Shown one piece after another: positions 8,598 to 18,985 of a DNA stretch of 64,000 bases (the first letter of the stretch is position 1; the number at the start of each line of letters is the position of its first letter). The translations under genes were made by a program, and so were the position numbers. The notes beneath the pieces are model-generated. The model was given only the letters and a program-made list of their open reading frames with translations. It had not been told where the DNA came from and did not search any database. This DNA is from Competibacter_A sp037045535. Its GTDB lineage: Bacteria > Pseudomonadota > Gammaproteobacteria > Competibacterales > Competibacteraceae. The stretch is from NCBI GenBank assembly GCA_037045535.1, contig JBAOHI010000021.1, positions 1-64,000 on the forward strand, written 5' to 3'.

Positions 8598-9053
8598 GTG
8601 GGCTCTAAAGAACTCAAGAAGGCTGGCTTGAAGGTCACGCTGCCACGCATGAAGATTCTCGACATGTTGCAGCATCAGGACAGCGCGCATTTAACCGCCG
8701 AAGCTATTTATCGGGCGCTGGTCGATTCCGGCGAAGAGATTGGATTAGCCACCGTGTATCGAGTCTTGACGCAGTTCGAATCGGCTGGCTTGGTCAAACG
8801 CCATCATTTCGAAAGCGGTCACTCGGTCTTTGAACTGAACCAGGGGGATCATCATGACCATATCCTGTGTTTGGAGTGCGGACGGATCGAGGAATTCTGC
8901 GACGAACAAATCGAGCAGCGACAACAGGTTATTGCTCGGAAGCTCGGGTTCGAGCTGGCCGAGCATTGTCTGATTCTCTATTGCCATTGTAGCCGCGCCG
9001 ACTGTCCCCACCGTCCAACGGACGAGGAGGGAGAGCCACAAATGGAGGACTGA
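8598..9053 (+). CDS. fur: Ferric uptake regulator Fur
   Basis: A 151-residue regulator with a GTG start at 8598, preceded by GGAGG at 8586-8590. The DNA-binding half contains 'GLKVTLPRMKILDML' and 'GLATVYRVLTQFESAGL'. The metal-binding half has 'HHFESGHSVFELNQGDHHDH', then 'CLECGRIEEFC' and 'CHCSRADCP'. It represses iron-uptake genes when loaded with Fe(II). It is divergent from bamE with 95 bases between them, which must hold both promoters. Confidence 0.96.
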   Translation: MGSKELKKAGLKVTLPRMKILDMLQHQDSAHLTAEAIYRALVDSGEEIGLATVYRVLTQFESAGLVKRHHFESGHSVFELNQGDHHDHILCLECGRIEEFCDEQIEQRQQVIARKLGFELAEHCLILYCHCSRADCPHRPTDEEGEPQMED

Positions 9054-9087
9054 TGAGGGTTCGATACGGGGGCGAACCGGTGACGGT

Positions 9088-9760
9088 TCAGGAGCGAAAT
9101 AACCGCGAATACTGAGTTTCGTGCAGTGCTCCGGCCAACGCCAGCCCCGGCGCGGCGGCGCCGATCTCCTCATCCGGCAGAGCCAAACCGTGGGCTACCG
9201 CTGCGGCAATGGCCGGGACCGGCGGCGACCAGCAGCCGTTGACTGGCGGTCTGGCCGAGCGGAATCAACCGGGTGGCAGCGGTTACTTGATTTTCGGTCC
9301 AGGCCCAGGCGTAGCCGGTCGTGGTTTCCAGCAGCGGAATGTCCCACCTGGCCGCCGCCAGGCTGAACAGAGTGGCGAAACAGCCGCGCGGCGTATTCCG
9401 CCACGCCGCCGCTTCATCGAGACCAAGATCGGCCAGTAACCGCGCTAGGGCCGCGCCGAGTTGCTGGTCTTCCCGCTGCAATTCCGCCGCCTCACGCGAG
9501 GCGTGCAGCCGGGCGTTCCAGTGCCGCGCGGCATCCGCGTCGCGCTCCCGCCAGGCTCGATACAGCCGAGCCAGAATCGGGATATCCAGCCATCGCACGT
9601 TATGGTCGAGCAAGCCCAGAATCCAGTCGCTCGCGCTGGCTTCGTCCCGCACCCAGCCGCGTTCGACCGCGCATTCCAATCCTTGCGAATAGGCGTAAGC
9701 GCCGACTGGCAGCGCTGGGCTGCACAGTTGCAACAGCCGGCACAGGACGATGGAATTAAT
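9088..9760 (-). CDS. ureF: Urease accessory protein UreF (one frameshift)
   Basis: The N-terminus 'RLLQLCSPALPVGAYAYSQ' and 'AWAWTENQVTAATRLIPLG' identify UreF, which binds UreD on apo-urease and gates nickel insertion by UreG. No ATG is near the expected start; the frame overlaps the ureE stop (ATT at 9760), so the true start is uncertain. Homology shifts frame at about 9215: removing one C from 'ggtcccggcc' (minus strand) joins it to 'HGLALPDEEIGAAAPGLAL' and the usual ending 'ETQYSRLFRS' at 9088. As written the frame stops at 9170. Nothing follows it where ureG is expected. Confidence 0.85.
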
Positions 9761-10250
9761 GCGCGTGTCCGTGGTGATCGCCGTCGCCGTAAGCGCCCGT
9801 CTCCGGCTCGAACGGTGCTTGTTCACTGGCGACGCGCAACCCCAGTTTTTCCACCATCCGGTCCAATACGTGGTCGTGCGGATAACGCAGCCAGCCGGAA
9901 CCGAGTTGCAGTGCGATGTGGCGATTACCGAGGTGATAGGCGGCGCGGGCCAGCAGTAGCGAATCGTCGGTATGGGCGATGGAGACGACTTCCGGCGCGG
10001 CCCGCACCTCGACGACCAGCCCTTCGGTGGTACGCAACCGGTCGCCGTGACGCAGAATCGTGCCACGCGGTAGAAAGACTCCCACATCTTCACCGCTGTC
10101 CAACCGAACTCGCAACCGGCTTTTTCGGCGCAGTTCGAACGGCAAGGTCATCGTCGCCTGAGCCGGCAGATTTTCGCTCAGGCGTTCGACGATTTGCATT
10201 TCGATCGGTTCGATATCTTCGGTGCCTTCGGCATCTTTGATAGGGTCCAT
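9756..10250 (-). CDS. ureE: Urease accessory nickel chaperone UreE
   Basis: A 164-residue protein, ATG at 10250, eight bases after the ureC stop and preceded by GAGG. The peptide-binding N-terminal half ('LPFELRRKSRLRVRLDSGE') is followed by the metal half 'ARAAYHLGNRHIALQLG' and a His-rich C-terminal tail ('GDGDHHGHAH'). UreE delivers Ni(II) to the UreDFG complex. It overlaps ureF. The N-terminal 20 residues before 'IEMQIVERL' are acidic and longer than usual, so a later start is possible. Confidence 0.93.
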   Translation of the reverse strand: MDPIKDAEGTEDIEPIEMQIVERLSENLPAQATMTLPFELRRKSRLRVRLDSGEDVGVFLPRGTILRHGDRLRTTEGLVVEVRAAPEVVSIAHTDDSLLLARAAYHLGNRHIALQLGSGWLRYPHDHVLDRMVEKLGLRVASEQAPFEPETGAYGDGDHHGHAH

Positions 10251-10258
10251 GAGCAGCC

Positions 10259-11992
<1,734 letters not shown>

Positions 11993-11996
<4 letters not shown>

Positions 11997-12317
11997 GGCT
12001 TGCTTCTCCAGCGGTCCCATGATCGCGGCGCGGAAGCCGTACACTGCTCGCGCCCCAGCGTACTCGACCAGATCCACTTCACGTTCCTGACCGGGTTCGA
12101 AGCGCACGGCCGTGCCGGCGGGAATGTCGAGCCGGCAACCGCGCGCTTGCGCGCGGTCGAAGCGCAGGGCGGGATTGGTTTCGAAAAAGTGATAATGCGA
12201 ACCGACCTGAATCGGCCGGTCGCCCGTGTTGGCCACGGTCAACCGCGTGACGCGGCGACCGGCGTTGAGTTCGAGGTCACCGTCACCGGTGACGATTTCG
12301 CCGGGGATCATGGGCAT
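11993..12317 (-). CDS. ureB: Urease beta subunit UreB (reads in frame into ureC)
   Basis: Begins 'MPMIPGEIVTGDGDLELNA' and contains 'VGSHYHFFETNPALRFDR', the UreB signature, ending 'YGFRAAIMGPLE'. As written there is no stop: the frame passes through KQA straight into the ureC start 'MSRIDRRAYAD'. Losing one base from the GAGAAGCAAGCC stretch would give a stop TGA overlapping the ureC ATG (ATGA at 11996-11993), the usual layout. Structural subunit of urease with UreA and UreC. The end coordinate given assumes that overlap. Confidence 0.85.
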
Positions 12318-12321
12318 TTCC

Positions 12322-12624
12322 TCAGGGAATCGGATGGTGCACGGTGACCAGCTTGGTGCCGTCCGGGAAGGTGGCCTCGATCTGGACTTCGGGGATCATT
12401 TCCGGGATACCTTCCATCACGTCGTCCCGGCTCAGCAAGGTGCGGCCGTGGCTCATCAGGTCGGCCACAGTTCGACCTTCCCGAGCGCCTTCCAGCAGAG
12501 CACAAGAAATGTAGGCGATAGCTTCGGGATAATTGAGTTTCAAGCCCTTAGCCTTGCGCCGTTCCGCCAGCAGGCCGGCGGTGAACAACAGCAACTTGTC
12601 TTTTTCGCGGGGCGTTAGCTCCAT
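12322..12624 (-). CDS. ureA: Urease gamma subunit UreA
   Basis: A 100-residue protein, the standard length, starting 'MELTPREKDKLLLFTAGLL' (the ATG at 12624; an in-frame MIM extension upstream is less likely). It contains 'GLKLNYPEAIAYISCALLE' and 'IPEVQIEATFPDGTKLVTV'. Structural subunit of the (UreABC)3 enzyme. It is followed after four bases by ureB, with GAGGAA as its ribosome site. Confidence 0.96.
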   Translation of the reverse strand: MELTPREKDKLLLFTAGLLAERRKAKGLKLNYPEAIAYISCALLEGAREGRTVADLMSHGRTLLSRDDVMEGIPEMIPEVQIEATFPDGTKLVTVHHPIP

Positions 12625-12644
12625 GATCATTCTCGCAATGGTGA

Positions 12645-13496
12645 TCAGGTGTTCCAGAATCGGGAAGGGCAGGGCGGTCGACCGAATAGCGCCGGCCTCA
12701 GCAAGCCCCATGCCGATACAAAAAACTGTTTGGCGCGCGCCGTGGACGGCCCCAGATAACGACAGATTAGCACACCGTTCAGCTGGCTAACGGTCGCGAG
12801 CTCGCCGTTGCCTATCGGTTGCAATTTTTCCCAACCCGCGCGGATGAGACGAACCCCATCCGGTGGCGAACCGGCGCAAACCAGGGTGGCGCAAACCGGT
12901 TGGCCGCGCAAGCCCCACGGAGCACCCATGACGGGATCGCCGCCAGCATAGCGACCCCGTTCGAGGTAGAGCGGTTCACCGTCGCGCCAGATCTGGAAAT
13001 CTTGCCGGTATTCCCCGGCGATGAAGACCTCGCCGGCTGCTGGTCGGCCTAGACAGAAGGTTTCCCAGCCCAGGAATCGCGCATCGCCTTCAAGATCGAT
13101 CCGAGTGAGTGCGCGGACTCGGGCACCGTTGTAAAGAATGTTTTCCTGTGGCAGCCATTCCAAAGTGGCGCCGGGTGCGACTCGTAGCGTTTGGACTTGA
13201 TCGGCGATGGGGCCGGCGCTTCGGTAGAATTTGCCGGCGGCCGGCGTTGTCACAAGCGCGTCGGCGGCGGTGGCTAGCGTGACCTCGATGCGTAATTGGT
13301 CGCCGCCGACGACGCCGCCGGGAGGGTGCAGGATGGCGATATGGCAGACGCTCTCGCCTTCGGGATAGAACGGCCGTTGCACCCGAAGGGGGCCTCGGTG
13401 CGCGCACTGTTCGAGAACGGTGCGCGTGTTTCGGCGGTGCAATCCGAGGCCCAGCCAGGCTTGCCAGCCGTCGGGCGATGCGGCACTGCTGATCAT
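12645..13496 (-). CDS. ureD: Urease accessory protein UreD
   Basis: About 283 residues from ATG 13496 ('MISSAASPDGWQAWLGLGL'). Typical blocks are 'GPLRVQRPFYPEGESVCH', 'HPPGGVVGGDQLRIEV', 'TTPAAGKFYRS' and 'WLPQENILYNGA'. UreD is the scaffold that binds apo-urease and conducts nickel from UreG. The frame is open up to 13577, overlapping the kinase gene upstream, so a longer start is possible. First gene of the order ureDABCEF. Confidence 0.93.
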   Translation of the reverse strand: MISSAASPDGWQAWLGLGLHRRNTRTVLEQCAHRGPLRVQRPFYPEGESVCHIAILHPPGGVVGGDQLRIEVTLATAADALVTTPAAGKFYRSAGPIADQVQTLRVAPGATLEWLPQENILYNGARVRALTRIDLEGDARFLGWETFCLGRPAAGEVFIAGEYRQDFQIWRDGEPLYLERGRYAGGDPVMGAPWGLRGQPVCATLVCAGSPPDGVRLIRAGWEKLQPIGNGELATVSQLNGVLICRYLGPSTARAKQFFVSAWGLLRPALFGRPPCPSRFWNT

Positions 13497-13554
13497 CTGC
13501 GGCACTGCCCGCGAACGCGAATGCGGGCCGGTGATCGTGGTGGAAGTCTCTCCG

Positions 13555-16500
13555 TCATGGTTTGACTCGGCTCGCAAGCGGTTTACCCATTAGCAAGGCG
13601 TGGAGCTTATCGGCCAACTCCGCTTTCCGGTAGGGTTTGCTAAGGAAATCGCTTCCCTCCGGGCGGCCTCTGAAATGTGCCAGATGGGTTTCGGCATAAC
13701 CCGAGGTGAACAATACCATCAAGTCGGGGCGTCGCTGGAGTGCCTGTTGGGCAAGTTCGACCCCACTTTTCCCGCCCGGCAATACCACATCGGTGAACAA
13801 CACCACGACTCTCGGCGTAGCCTCCAGAGCGACCAGTGCAGTCGCTGCGGTATCGGCCTCGATGGTCTCATAGCCCAAGTCACGCAACATGTGGACCGCC
13901 AGTCGACGCACCTGGATTTCGTCCTCTACCACCAGGATCGTTTGACCTTGTCCGGGGCGCGGGGCGATCTCGCTGGCGATTGCCTCAAGTGGCAGACCGG
14001 TTTCCGCCATCGTCGCTGGCAGAAAGATGCGGATGGAGGTGCCTCGGTTCACTTCGCTGAAAATCTGGATATGGCCGCCCGATTGCTTGACCAGGCCGTA
14101 AACCATGCTCAGGCCAAGCCCGCTACCTTGGCCTACCCCCTTGGTGGTGAAAAACGGCTCGAAAGCGTGTTCGAGGATTTCGGGAGACATGCCGCAGCCG
14201 GTATCGCTTACCGCCAGCATGATGTACCGACCCGGTTCCACATGGAAACTTTGCTGACGGGACTCGTTTTCATCCAGCCAACGATTGGCCGTTTCCAAGG
14301 TCAGCCGTCCACCGTTGGGCATGGCATCTCGTGCGTTGACCGCTAGATTCAACAGGGCTGCCTCGAATTCGCCGGGATCGATCGAGGTCGGAAGAAGATC
14401 GTGAGCCAGCTCGGTCTTAATTTCGATCGTTTCACCCAAGCTCCGTTGCAGCAAGTCACTGATGCCGGTGACCAGCGTATTCAGGTTGATAGCTACCGGT
14501 TGTAGCGGCTGTTGGCGGGAGAAGGCCAACAAGCGCCGGATGAGGGTAGAGCCGCGCTCCACCGCGCTCAAGGCCCGCTGTACCAGTTCCGCTTGGGCCG
14601 GATCGGTCAGCGCCTCCGCCAATAGCTCCAAATTACCGAGAATGACGGCCAGCAAGTTGTTAAAGTCGTGGGCCACGCCGCCGGTCAGCTGGCCGACGGC
14701 TTCCATCTTCTGGGCGTGGCGCAAACTGGCCTCGGTCGAGCGGTGCTGGGTGATATCCCGCGCCAGCAGGACCACGGCTGGCTTGCCGAGCGGTAAACCG
14801 TCCAGGGGAGCGGTTCGTGCTTCGAAATTACGTTTGCCGAGTTTGCGGATGGACAATTCGTACTCGAAGCTTTGCGGTTCGCGGGTTGTCAACGTCTGGC
14901 GGATGATTTGCAAGGCGTGATCGGCGACTTCCACCGGCAGCAATTCGCCGATCAACCGGCCCTTGAGGAGGGTCGGGTCGGTGTAGAGCAACTGGGGCTG
15001 GGCGAGAACTTCCAGATAGCGGCCGTCTTCGTCCACGACCAGCAGCACGTCGGGAACGGCGTCGACGATAGCGCGCAGCCGAGCCTCGCTTTCCTGGAGC
15101 GCCAGTTCGTCACGTCTGCGCTCGGTGATATCACGCATGAAGAACACGGCGCCGACCCGCTTACCCTTGTTCTCCAGCAGCGCGTTGGAACAGGCCATGG
15201 TGAGCGTCGAGCCGTCCTTGCGGAAGAAAACGTCCTCGATATCTCGAACGGTTTCCCCGGTAAGATGGATGCGCCCCAGGCGGCATTCGCGCTGTGGGAG
15301 CGGCCGTCCGTCCGGATAATGGTGATGGATCGAATCGTGCAGGTTTTTACCGATCAGATCCTCTGGGGTCACGCCGAATACTTTACGAGCTTCGGGATTG
15401 CAGAAAGTCACCAGGCCGTTCGCATCGGTCACGAAAATCGAGTCCGTGGCGCTGTCGGTAATGCTTTGTGTCAGTCGGAGCTGGTAGATCAGTTTTTCCT
15501 CTACCCGTTTCCGTTCGGTGATGTCGGAGAAAATGGCGACCGCACCGATGATCTTCTGCTCGGCGTTACGGATGGGGGCAGCACTAATCAGGACATCGTA
15601 GTGACTGCCGTCGGGCCGCACGACCCGCGCTTCCGCGCCAGCGGTGGTATTGCCACGCAGGGCTTGTTGCAGGGGCCACGCTTGCAGAGGTATAGGGTGA
15701 CCGTCGGGGTAATACGCTTTTCCCCAGAGGAACTTGGGGCTGGCCTCGGTGTGGTCTCGGCTGTCGCCCAACGCTAGCCGGCGGGCGGCGGCATTGATCA
15801 GAATCGGGTTGTCCTGGCCGTCGCATACCACGATGGCCTCGGCGGCCTGTTGCAGGATGATTTCCAGCAGATCCTTCTGAGCCGCCAGTTTAGCTTCCGC
15901 CTGTTTGCGCTCGGTGATGTCGATCGCCGTGCCCATGTAGGTTTCGTTGCCGCGCTCGTCGATGGCTTTCTGCACGGACATGAGCGCTTCAAACGTTGAA
16001 CCATCCTTGCGGCGGGCGGTGAATTCCAAGGTGGATTGTCCACGCCGCCCGACCGCTTCGACGATCCGGGCTGGGATAGAAGGATCGGTACAATGATGGA
16101 TGACGGATGTACCGACGACTTCATTCAGGCTGTCGTATCCCCATAGCTTGAGATAGGTACGATTGGCGTAAACGAGTTGACCTTTGGGACTGATAATGCC
16201 AAAGGCGGTGAGCGAGTTTTCCAATGCGTCGCTTTTTAGCCGTAATTGCCGCTCTATCGATTCCTGATCGGTGAGATTGCGCAGGACGATGGTCAGATTG
16301 GCGCTTCCGGTTGACCGTAACCGGGAGATTGAGATTTCAGCAGGGAATTCGCTGCCATTGCGGCGTACGCCGACGATAGGGTTGCGCGCCGCCACGCGCC
16401 GCTTGCCCGGCGATGGAAGCCGGCTTTCAGCGGCGAGTCGACGATATTCGCTGTGGTAGCGAGCAGCGAGCAAGCGATCAAAGGGTTCGCCGAGGATTTC

Positions 16501-16683
16501 GGCGCTGTCGTATCCAAATGTCTCCTGGGCGCCGTCGTTGAAAAAGACGATACGCTGCGATTCATCCACCACGATGATTGGATCGTCGAAAATTCGGACG
16601 ATTTCAGCCAAATCGGCGGAAGTCGGTGGGTCGATCACTCGATCTCCGTCTTTGTCGTCCGCATCTAGGTTTCGATTCACCAT
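13555..16683 (-). CDS. Multi-PAS hybrid sensor histidine kinase
   Basis: 1042 residues, no signal peptide or membrane segment seen, so probably cytosolic. About five PAS domains run from residue 25 to 645 (for example 'RIVFFNDGAQETFGYDSAE', 'NPILINAAARRLALGDSRD'), most with PAC motifs such as 'GTAIDITERKQAE'. The kinase core has the H-box 'VAHDFNNLLAVILGN', N-box 'NLAVNARDAMPNGG' and G-boxes 'DTGCGMSPEI' and 'GQGSGLGLSMVYG'. A receiver domain with 'VVEDE', 'LFTDVVLPGGKSG' and 'FLSKPYRKAE' ends the protein. Its stop lies inside the possible upstream extension of ureD on the same strand. The signal is unknown and no partner regulator is next to it. Confidence 0.93.
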   Translation of the reverse strand: MVNRNLDADDKDGDRVIDPPTSADLAEIVRIFDDPIIVVDESQRIVFFNDGAQETFGYDSAEILGEPFDRLLAARYHSEYRRLAAESRLPSPGKRRVAARNPIVGVRRNGSEFPAEISISRLRSTGSANLTIVLRNLTDQESIERQLRLKSDALENSLTAFGIISPKGQLVYANRTYLKLWGYDSLNEVVGTSVIHHCTDPSIPARIVEAVGRRGQSTLEFTARRKDGSTFEALMSVQKAIDERGNETYMGTAIDITERKQAEAKLAAQKDLLEIILQQAAEAIVVCDGQDNPILINAAARRLALGDSRDHTEASPKFLWGKAYYPDGHPIPLQAWPLQQALRGNTTAGAEARVVRPDGSHYDVLISAAPIRNAEQKIIGAVAIFSDITERKRVEEKLIYQLRLTQSITDSATDSIFVTDANGLVTFCNPEARKVFGVTPEDLIGKNLHDSIHHHYPDGRPLPQRECRLGRIHLTGETVRDIEDVFFRKDGSTLTMACSNALLENKGKRVGAVFFMRDITERRRDELALQESEARLRAIVDAVPDVLLVVDEDGRYLEVLAQPQLLYTDPTLLKGRLIGELLPVEVADHALQIIRQTLTTREPQSFEYELSIRKLGKRNFEARTAPLDGLPLGKPAVVLLARDITQHRSTEASLRHAQKMEAVGQLTGGVAHDFNNLLAVILGNLELLAEALTDPAQAELVQRALSAVERGSTLIRRLLAFSRQQPLQPVAINLNTLVTGISDLLQRSLGETIEIKTELAHDLLPTSIDPGEFEAALLNLAVNARDAMPNGGRLTLETANRWLDENESRQQSFHVEPGRYIMLAVSDTGCGMSPEILEHAFEPFFTTKGVGQGSGLGLSMVYGLVKQSGGHIQIFSEVNRGTSIRIFLPATMAETGLPLEAIASEIAPRPGQGQTILVVEDEIQVRRLAVHMLRDLGYETIEADTAATALVALEATPRVVVLFTDVVLPGGKSGVELAQQALQRRPDLMVLFTSGYAETHLAHFRGRPEGSDFLSKPYRKAELADKLHALLMGKPLASRVKP

Positions 16684-17080
16684 GACCTCTTTCCTGCCGC
16701 AATAGGCGCAGGCGTGACGGAAAAATGGTTCTGTTGAGTGGTTTGGGAGATCGTCGAAAGTGAACGAGCGATAAATTTTGAGATCATTTCAAATTTAATC
16801 AGCATCATAACCGAAAAATGCCAGCTATTATTAAGCTCGTGGCGCCAACCTTTGGAAACTCACATAGTTAGGATAGTGAAATTCTTGTTGGTTTGAGTTA
16901 GTCACTATACTGAGTCCATTCTCTATGGCCGAGTGACTGAGCGGTGCGACGATGTGGCGTCGCTGAGCAGTTGTACGCTGGATTGCCGATGCGTTTGCAG
17001 TGAGTTCGTCTTTGCGACATTTCCCGATAGCCTCTCGGGGTAGTTTCAGAGCCAAATGAGAAACGACGGCCGCGTCAGCC
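16684..17080. other. Intergenic region between the hybrid kinase and the RsbW-like gene
   Basis: A 397-bp divergent spacer, AT-richer than its flanks over 16740-16920. It must hold promoters for the kinase (leftward) and the anti-sigma-like gene (rightward). A TATACT at 16906-16911 could be a rightward -10, but no convincing -35 lies at the right distance. No RNA gene or conserved ORF was recognised. Confidence 0.5.
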
Positions 17081-17515
17081 ATGATTCCCGATAAGCCGGT
17101 TTTCACCGATGGGGGCCTGCGCCTGCCAGCCGAGCTGGAACGGCTGCCCGCGTTTCTCGCTTATGTCCGGCGCATGGCCGAGACCGCCGGATTGTCCCCT
17201 GCCCAGGCATCGCGGTTGGAATTGGCGGTCGAAGAGGCTCTGGTGAACGTCTGCGGTCATGCGTATGTCGGTCAGCCGCAAGCAGGCATGGTGTTTTGTC
17301 GGGTCGCAATTCGATCGGAGGGCTTGACGGTGAGTATTGTGGATGAAGGCTTGCCGTTCGATCCGCTGACTCAGCCTGATCCTGAAAGGGTGCTTGATCT
17401 CGATCAGCGCGAGCCGGGCGGCCTGGGTATCCTGCTCATCAAAAGCTTGGCGAGCGAGGTGACTTACCGTCGAGAAGGCGACCGGAACGTCTTGATGATC
17501 GAAATCCGGAAATAG
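17081..17515 (+). CDS. RsbW/SpoIIAB-like serine kinase anti-sigma factor
   Basis: A 144-residue HATPase_c_2 protein. The N-box is 'RLELAVEEALVNVCGHAY', followed by 'IVDEGLPFDPL' and 'EPGGLGILLIKSLASEV' (G1 and G2 boxes). Such proteins bind a sigma factor or other target and phosphorylate a STAS antagonist. A STAS protein and a Ser/Thr kinase are encoded 5 kb further on the same strand, so they may form one switch. No sigma factor gene is visible nearby. Confidence 0.85.
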   Translation: MIPDKPVFTDGGLRLPAELERLPAFLAYVRRMAETAGLSPAQASRLELAVEEALVNVCGHAYVGQPQAGMVFCRVAIRSEGLTVSIVDEGLPFDPLTQPDPERVLDLDQREPGGLGILLIKSLASEVTYRREGDRNVLMIEIRK

Positions 17516-17597
17516 CTCCAGGTTTTAGAGAGAAGAATGCGTCAGATGGTCCGATCAACGCGGACCGCGCGTGCAGACAGGGCAGAGGAGGATTCCG

Positions 17598-18985
17598 ATG
17601 GACTTCATCACCCGCTACCGCCAACCCAGCCTTGTCGAGGCCCAGGCCAGCCTCGTGCTGGTCTTCATGGCGTCCACCGAATTGGTCGATGATCGGCAGA
17701 CCGCCGCCGCCCTACCCGCCATTTTCTCCGGCCAGATCGCCCAACCGTTGGTCTTTCGCAATATGCTGCTCGGCTTGTGGCAGACGGTGGAATCACGTTT
17801 CTACCGGCCCGATCTGTGGCGCTTGCTGGACCCGGTCATCACCTCGGGTCAGCGACTGTTGCGGCTGGAATGTTTCTCCAGTTGCGCCAGCGTTTACGCC
17901 CGCGCCGATTTCACCGAAAACGCCTTCGCGGATGGGGCGTTCGATCGCAGCGGCACCACCAACGTCGATTTCAACGGCGCTTTTCTCAATCATCTGGCGC
18001 AATTGCGGCCTGGCAAGCCGGCCCATTTCGAAATGGGTGAACAGTCGATCAAGCTCCAGTCGCAGCAGGGCGAGGCGGTCGAGCACAAGGTCAAATTGCC
18101 GGAGCGCTGGATCAAGGGTTTTCTGCAGGTGCAGGCGGTGCATCGCCAGGCGCAACCGCTGTTCGAGCTGGATCGCCTGACCGCCGGCCAGTTGTTGATC
18201 CAAATTCCCGCCAGCACCCGAGGCGCGCTGTTTCTGGTGCCGAAGCGCCACAAGCCGGAGATCCTTCATCGCCGGCCCGCCGGCCAGGGTGGTTTCATCG
18301 CGGTGACCGATGGCCATCGGCTGCGGTTGCTGCAAGCCATCCTGCCGGATTTGCAAGACGCTGCGCGTTTACCAGACCGAGGCGACCGGCGCCTCGCTGT
18401 GGGTGGCGGACACCGGCGCGGCCCAGTTCACGCTGGGGCTGTCGGGCGCGGCGGCGCACGGTTTCTCCGGCGACGGCGACGCGCTGCGCCAGTTGAGCGC
18501 GGCGGACATCGACGAAGTCGATCTGGCGCTGGCTCGCGTCGCTGCCCACGGCCTCAACCAGTTCACCATCGCCGATCTAGCGCAGCATCAGGATCTGCCG
18601 CTGCCTCGCGCCACGGAAATCGTGGACCGGCTGGCCCAGCAGGGCTTGCTCGGCTTCGACCGGGATCGCGACCACTACTTCTACCGTCAGTTGCCATTTC
18701 TAGTGGGCTCGAAACATCAACCCGGTCGGCTGCAAGGTTCCCAGGACCTTGTTGGCGAAGCAGTCGGTCGAGATCGAGCATCGCGAGCGGCGCGACGGCG
18801 AGTTGATCGCCAACGGTTGGGTACGCGGAGAAAGCGGTTATTACCAGGTCGCGCTACGGGTGGACGGGCAGGGCTATTTGCGAGAGGGCCGCTGTACCTG
18901 CCCCTGGATCGAGCGGCACGAACTGCGGCGTGGTCCCTGCAAGCACCTGTTGGCGCTACGATTCGCGGCGGAGCAGGCGTTTTGA
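17598..18985 (+). CDS. SWIM zinc-finger protein (two frameshifts)
   Basis: ATG at 17598 follows GAGGAG. The N-terminal 250 residues ('MDFITRYRQPSLVEAQASL') have no recognised domain. Homology-like coding then shifts frame at about 18359 ('caagacgctg', extra C) and again at about 18741 ('ggttcccagg', extra C). The last frame ends with the SWIM motif CxC...CxH: 'CTCPW' then 'GPCKHLLAL'. SWIM fingers bind DNA or proteins. Joined length is about 462 residues. The TGA at 18983-18985 overlaps the TTG start of the next gene, so the two are coupled. Function unknown. Confidence 0.75.

Noticed and set aside
9461..10240. Long open frames on the plus strand opposite the urease genes
   Set aside because: They are shadows of GC-rich codons in ureF/E; no family motif or ribosome site, while the minus strand shows clear urease proteins.
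16906..16911. Promoter for the RsbW-like gene at TATACT
   Set aside because: No -35 at proper spacing and about 170 bases from the start; left as a remark only.
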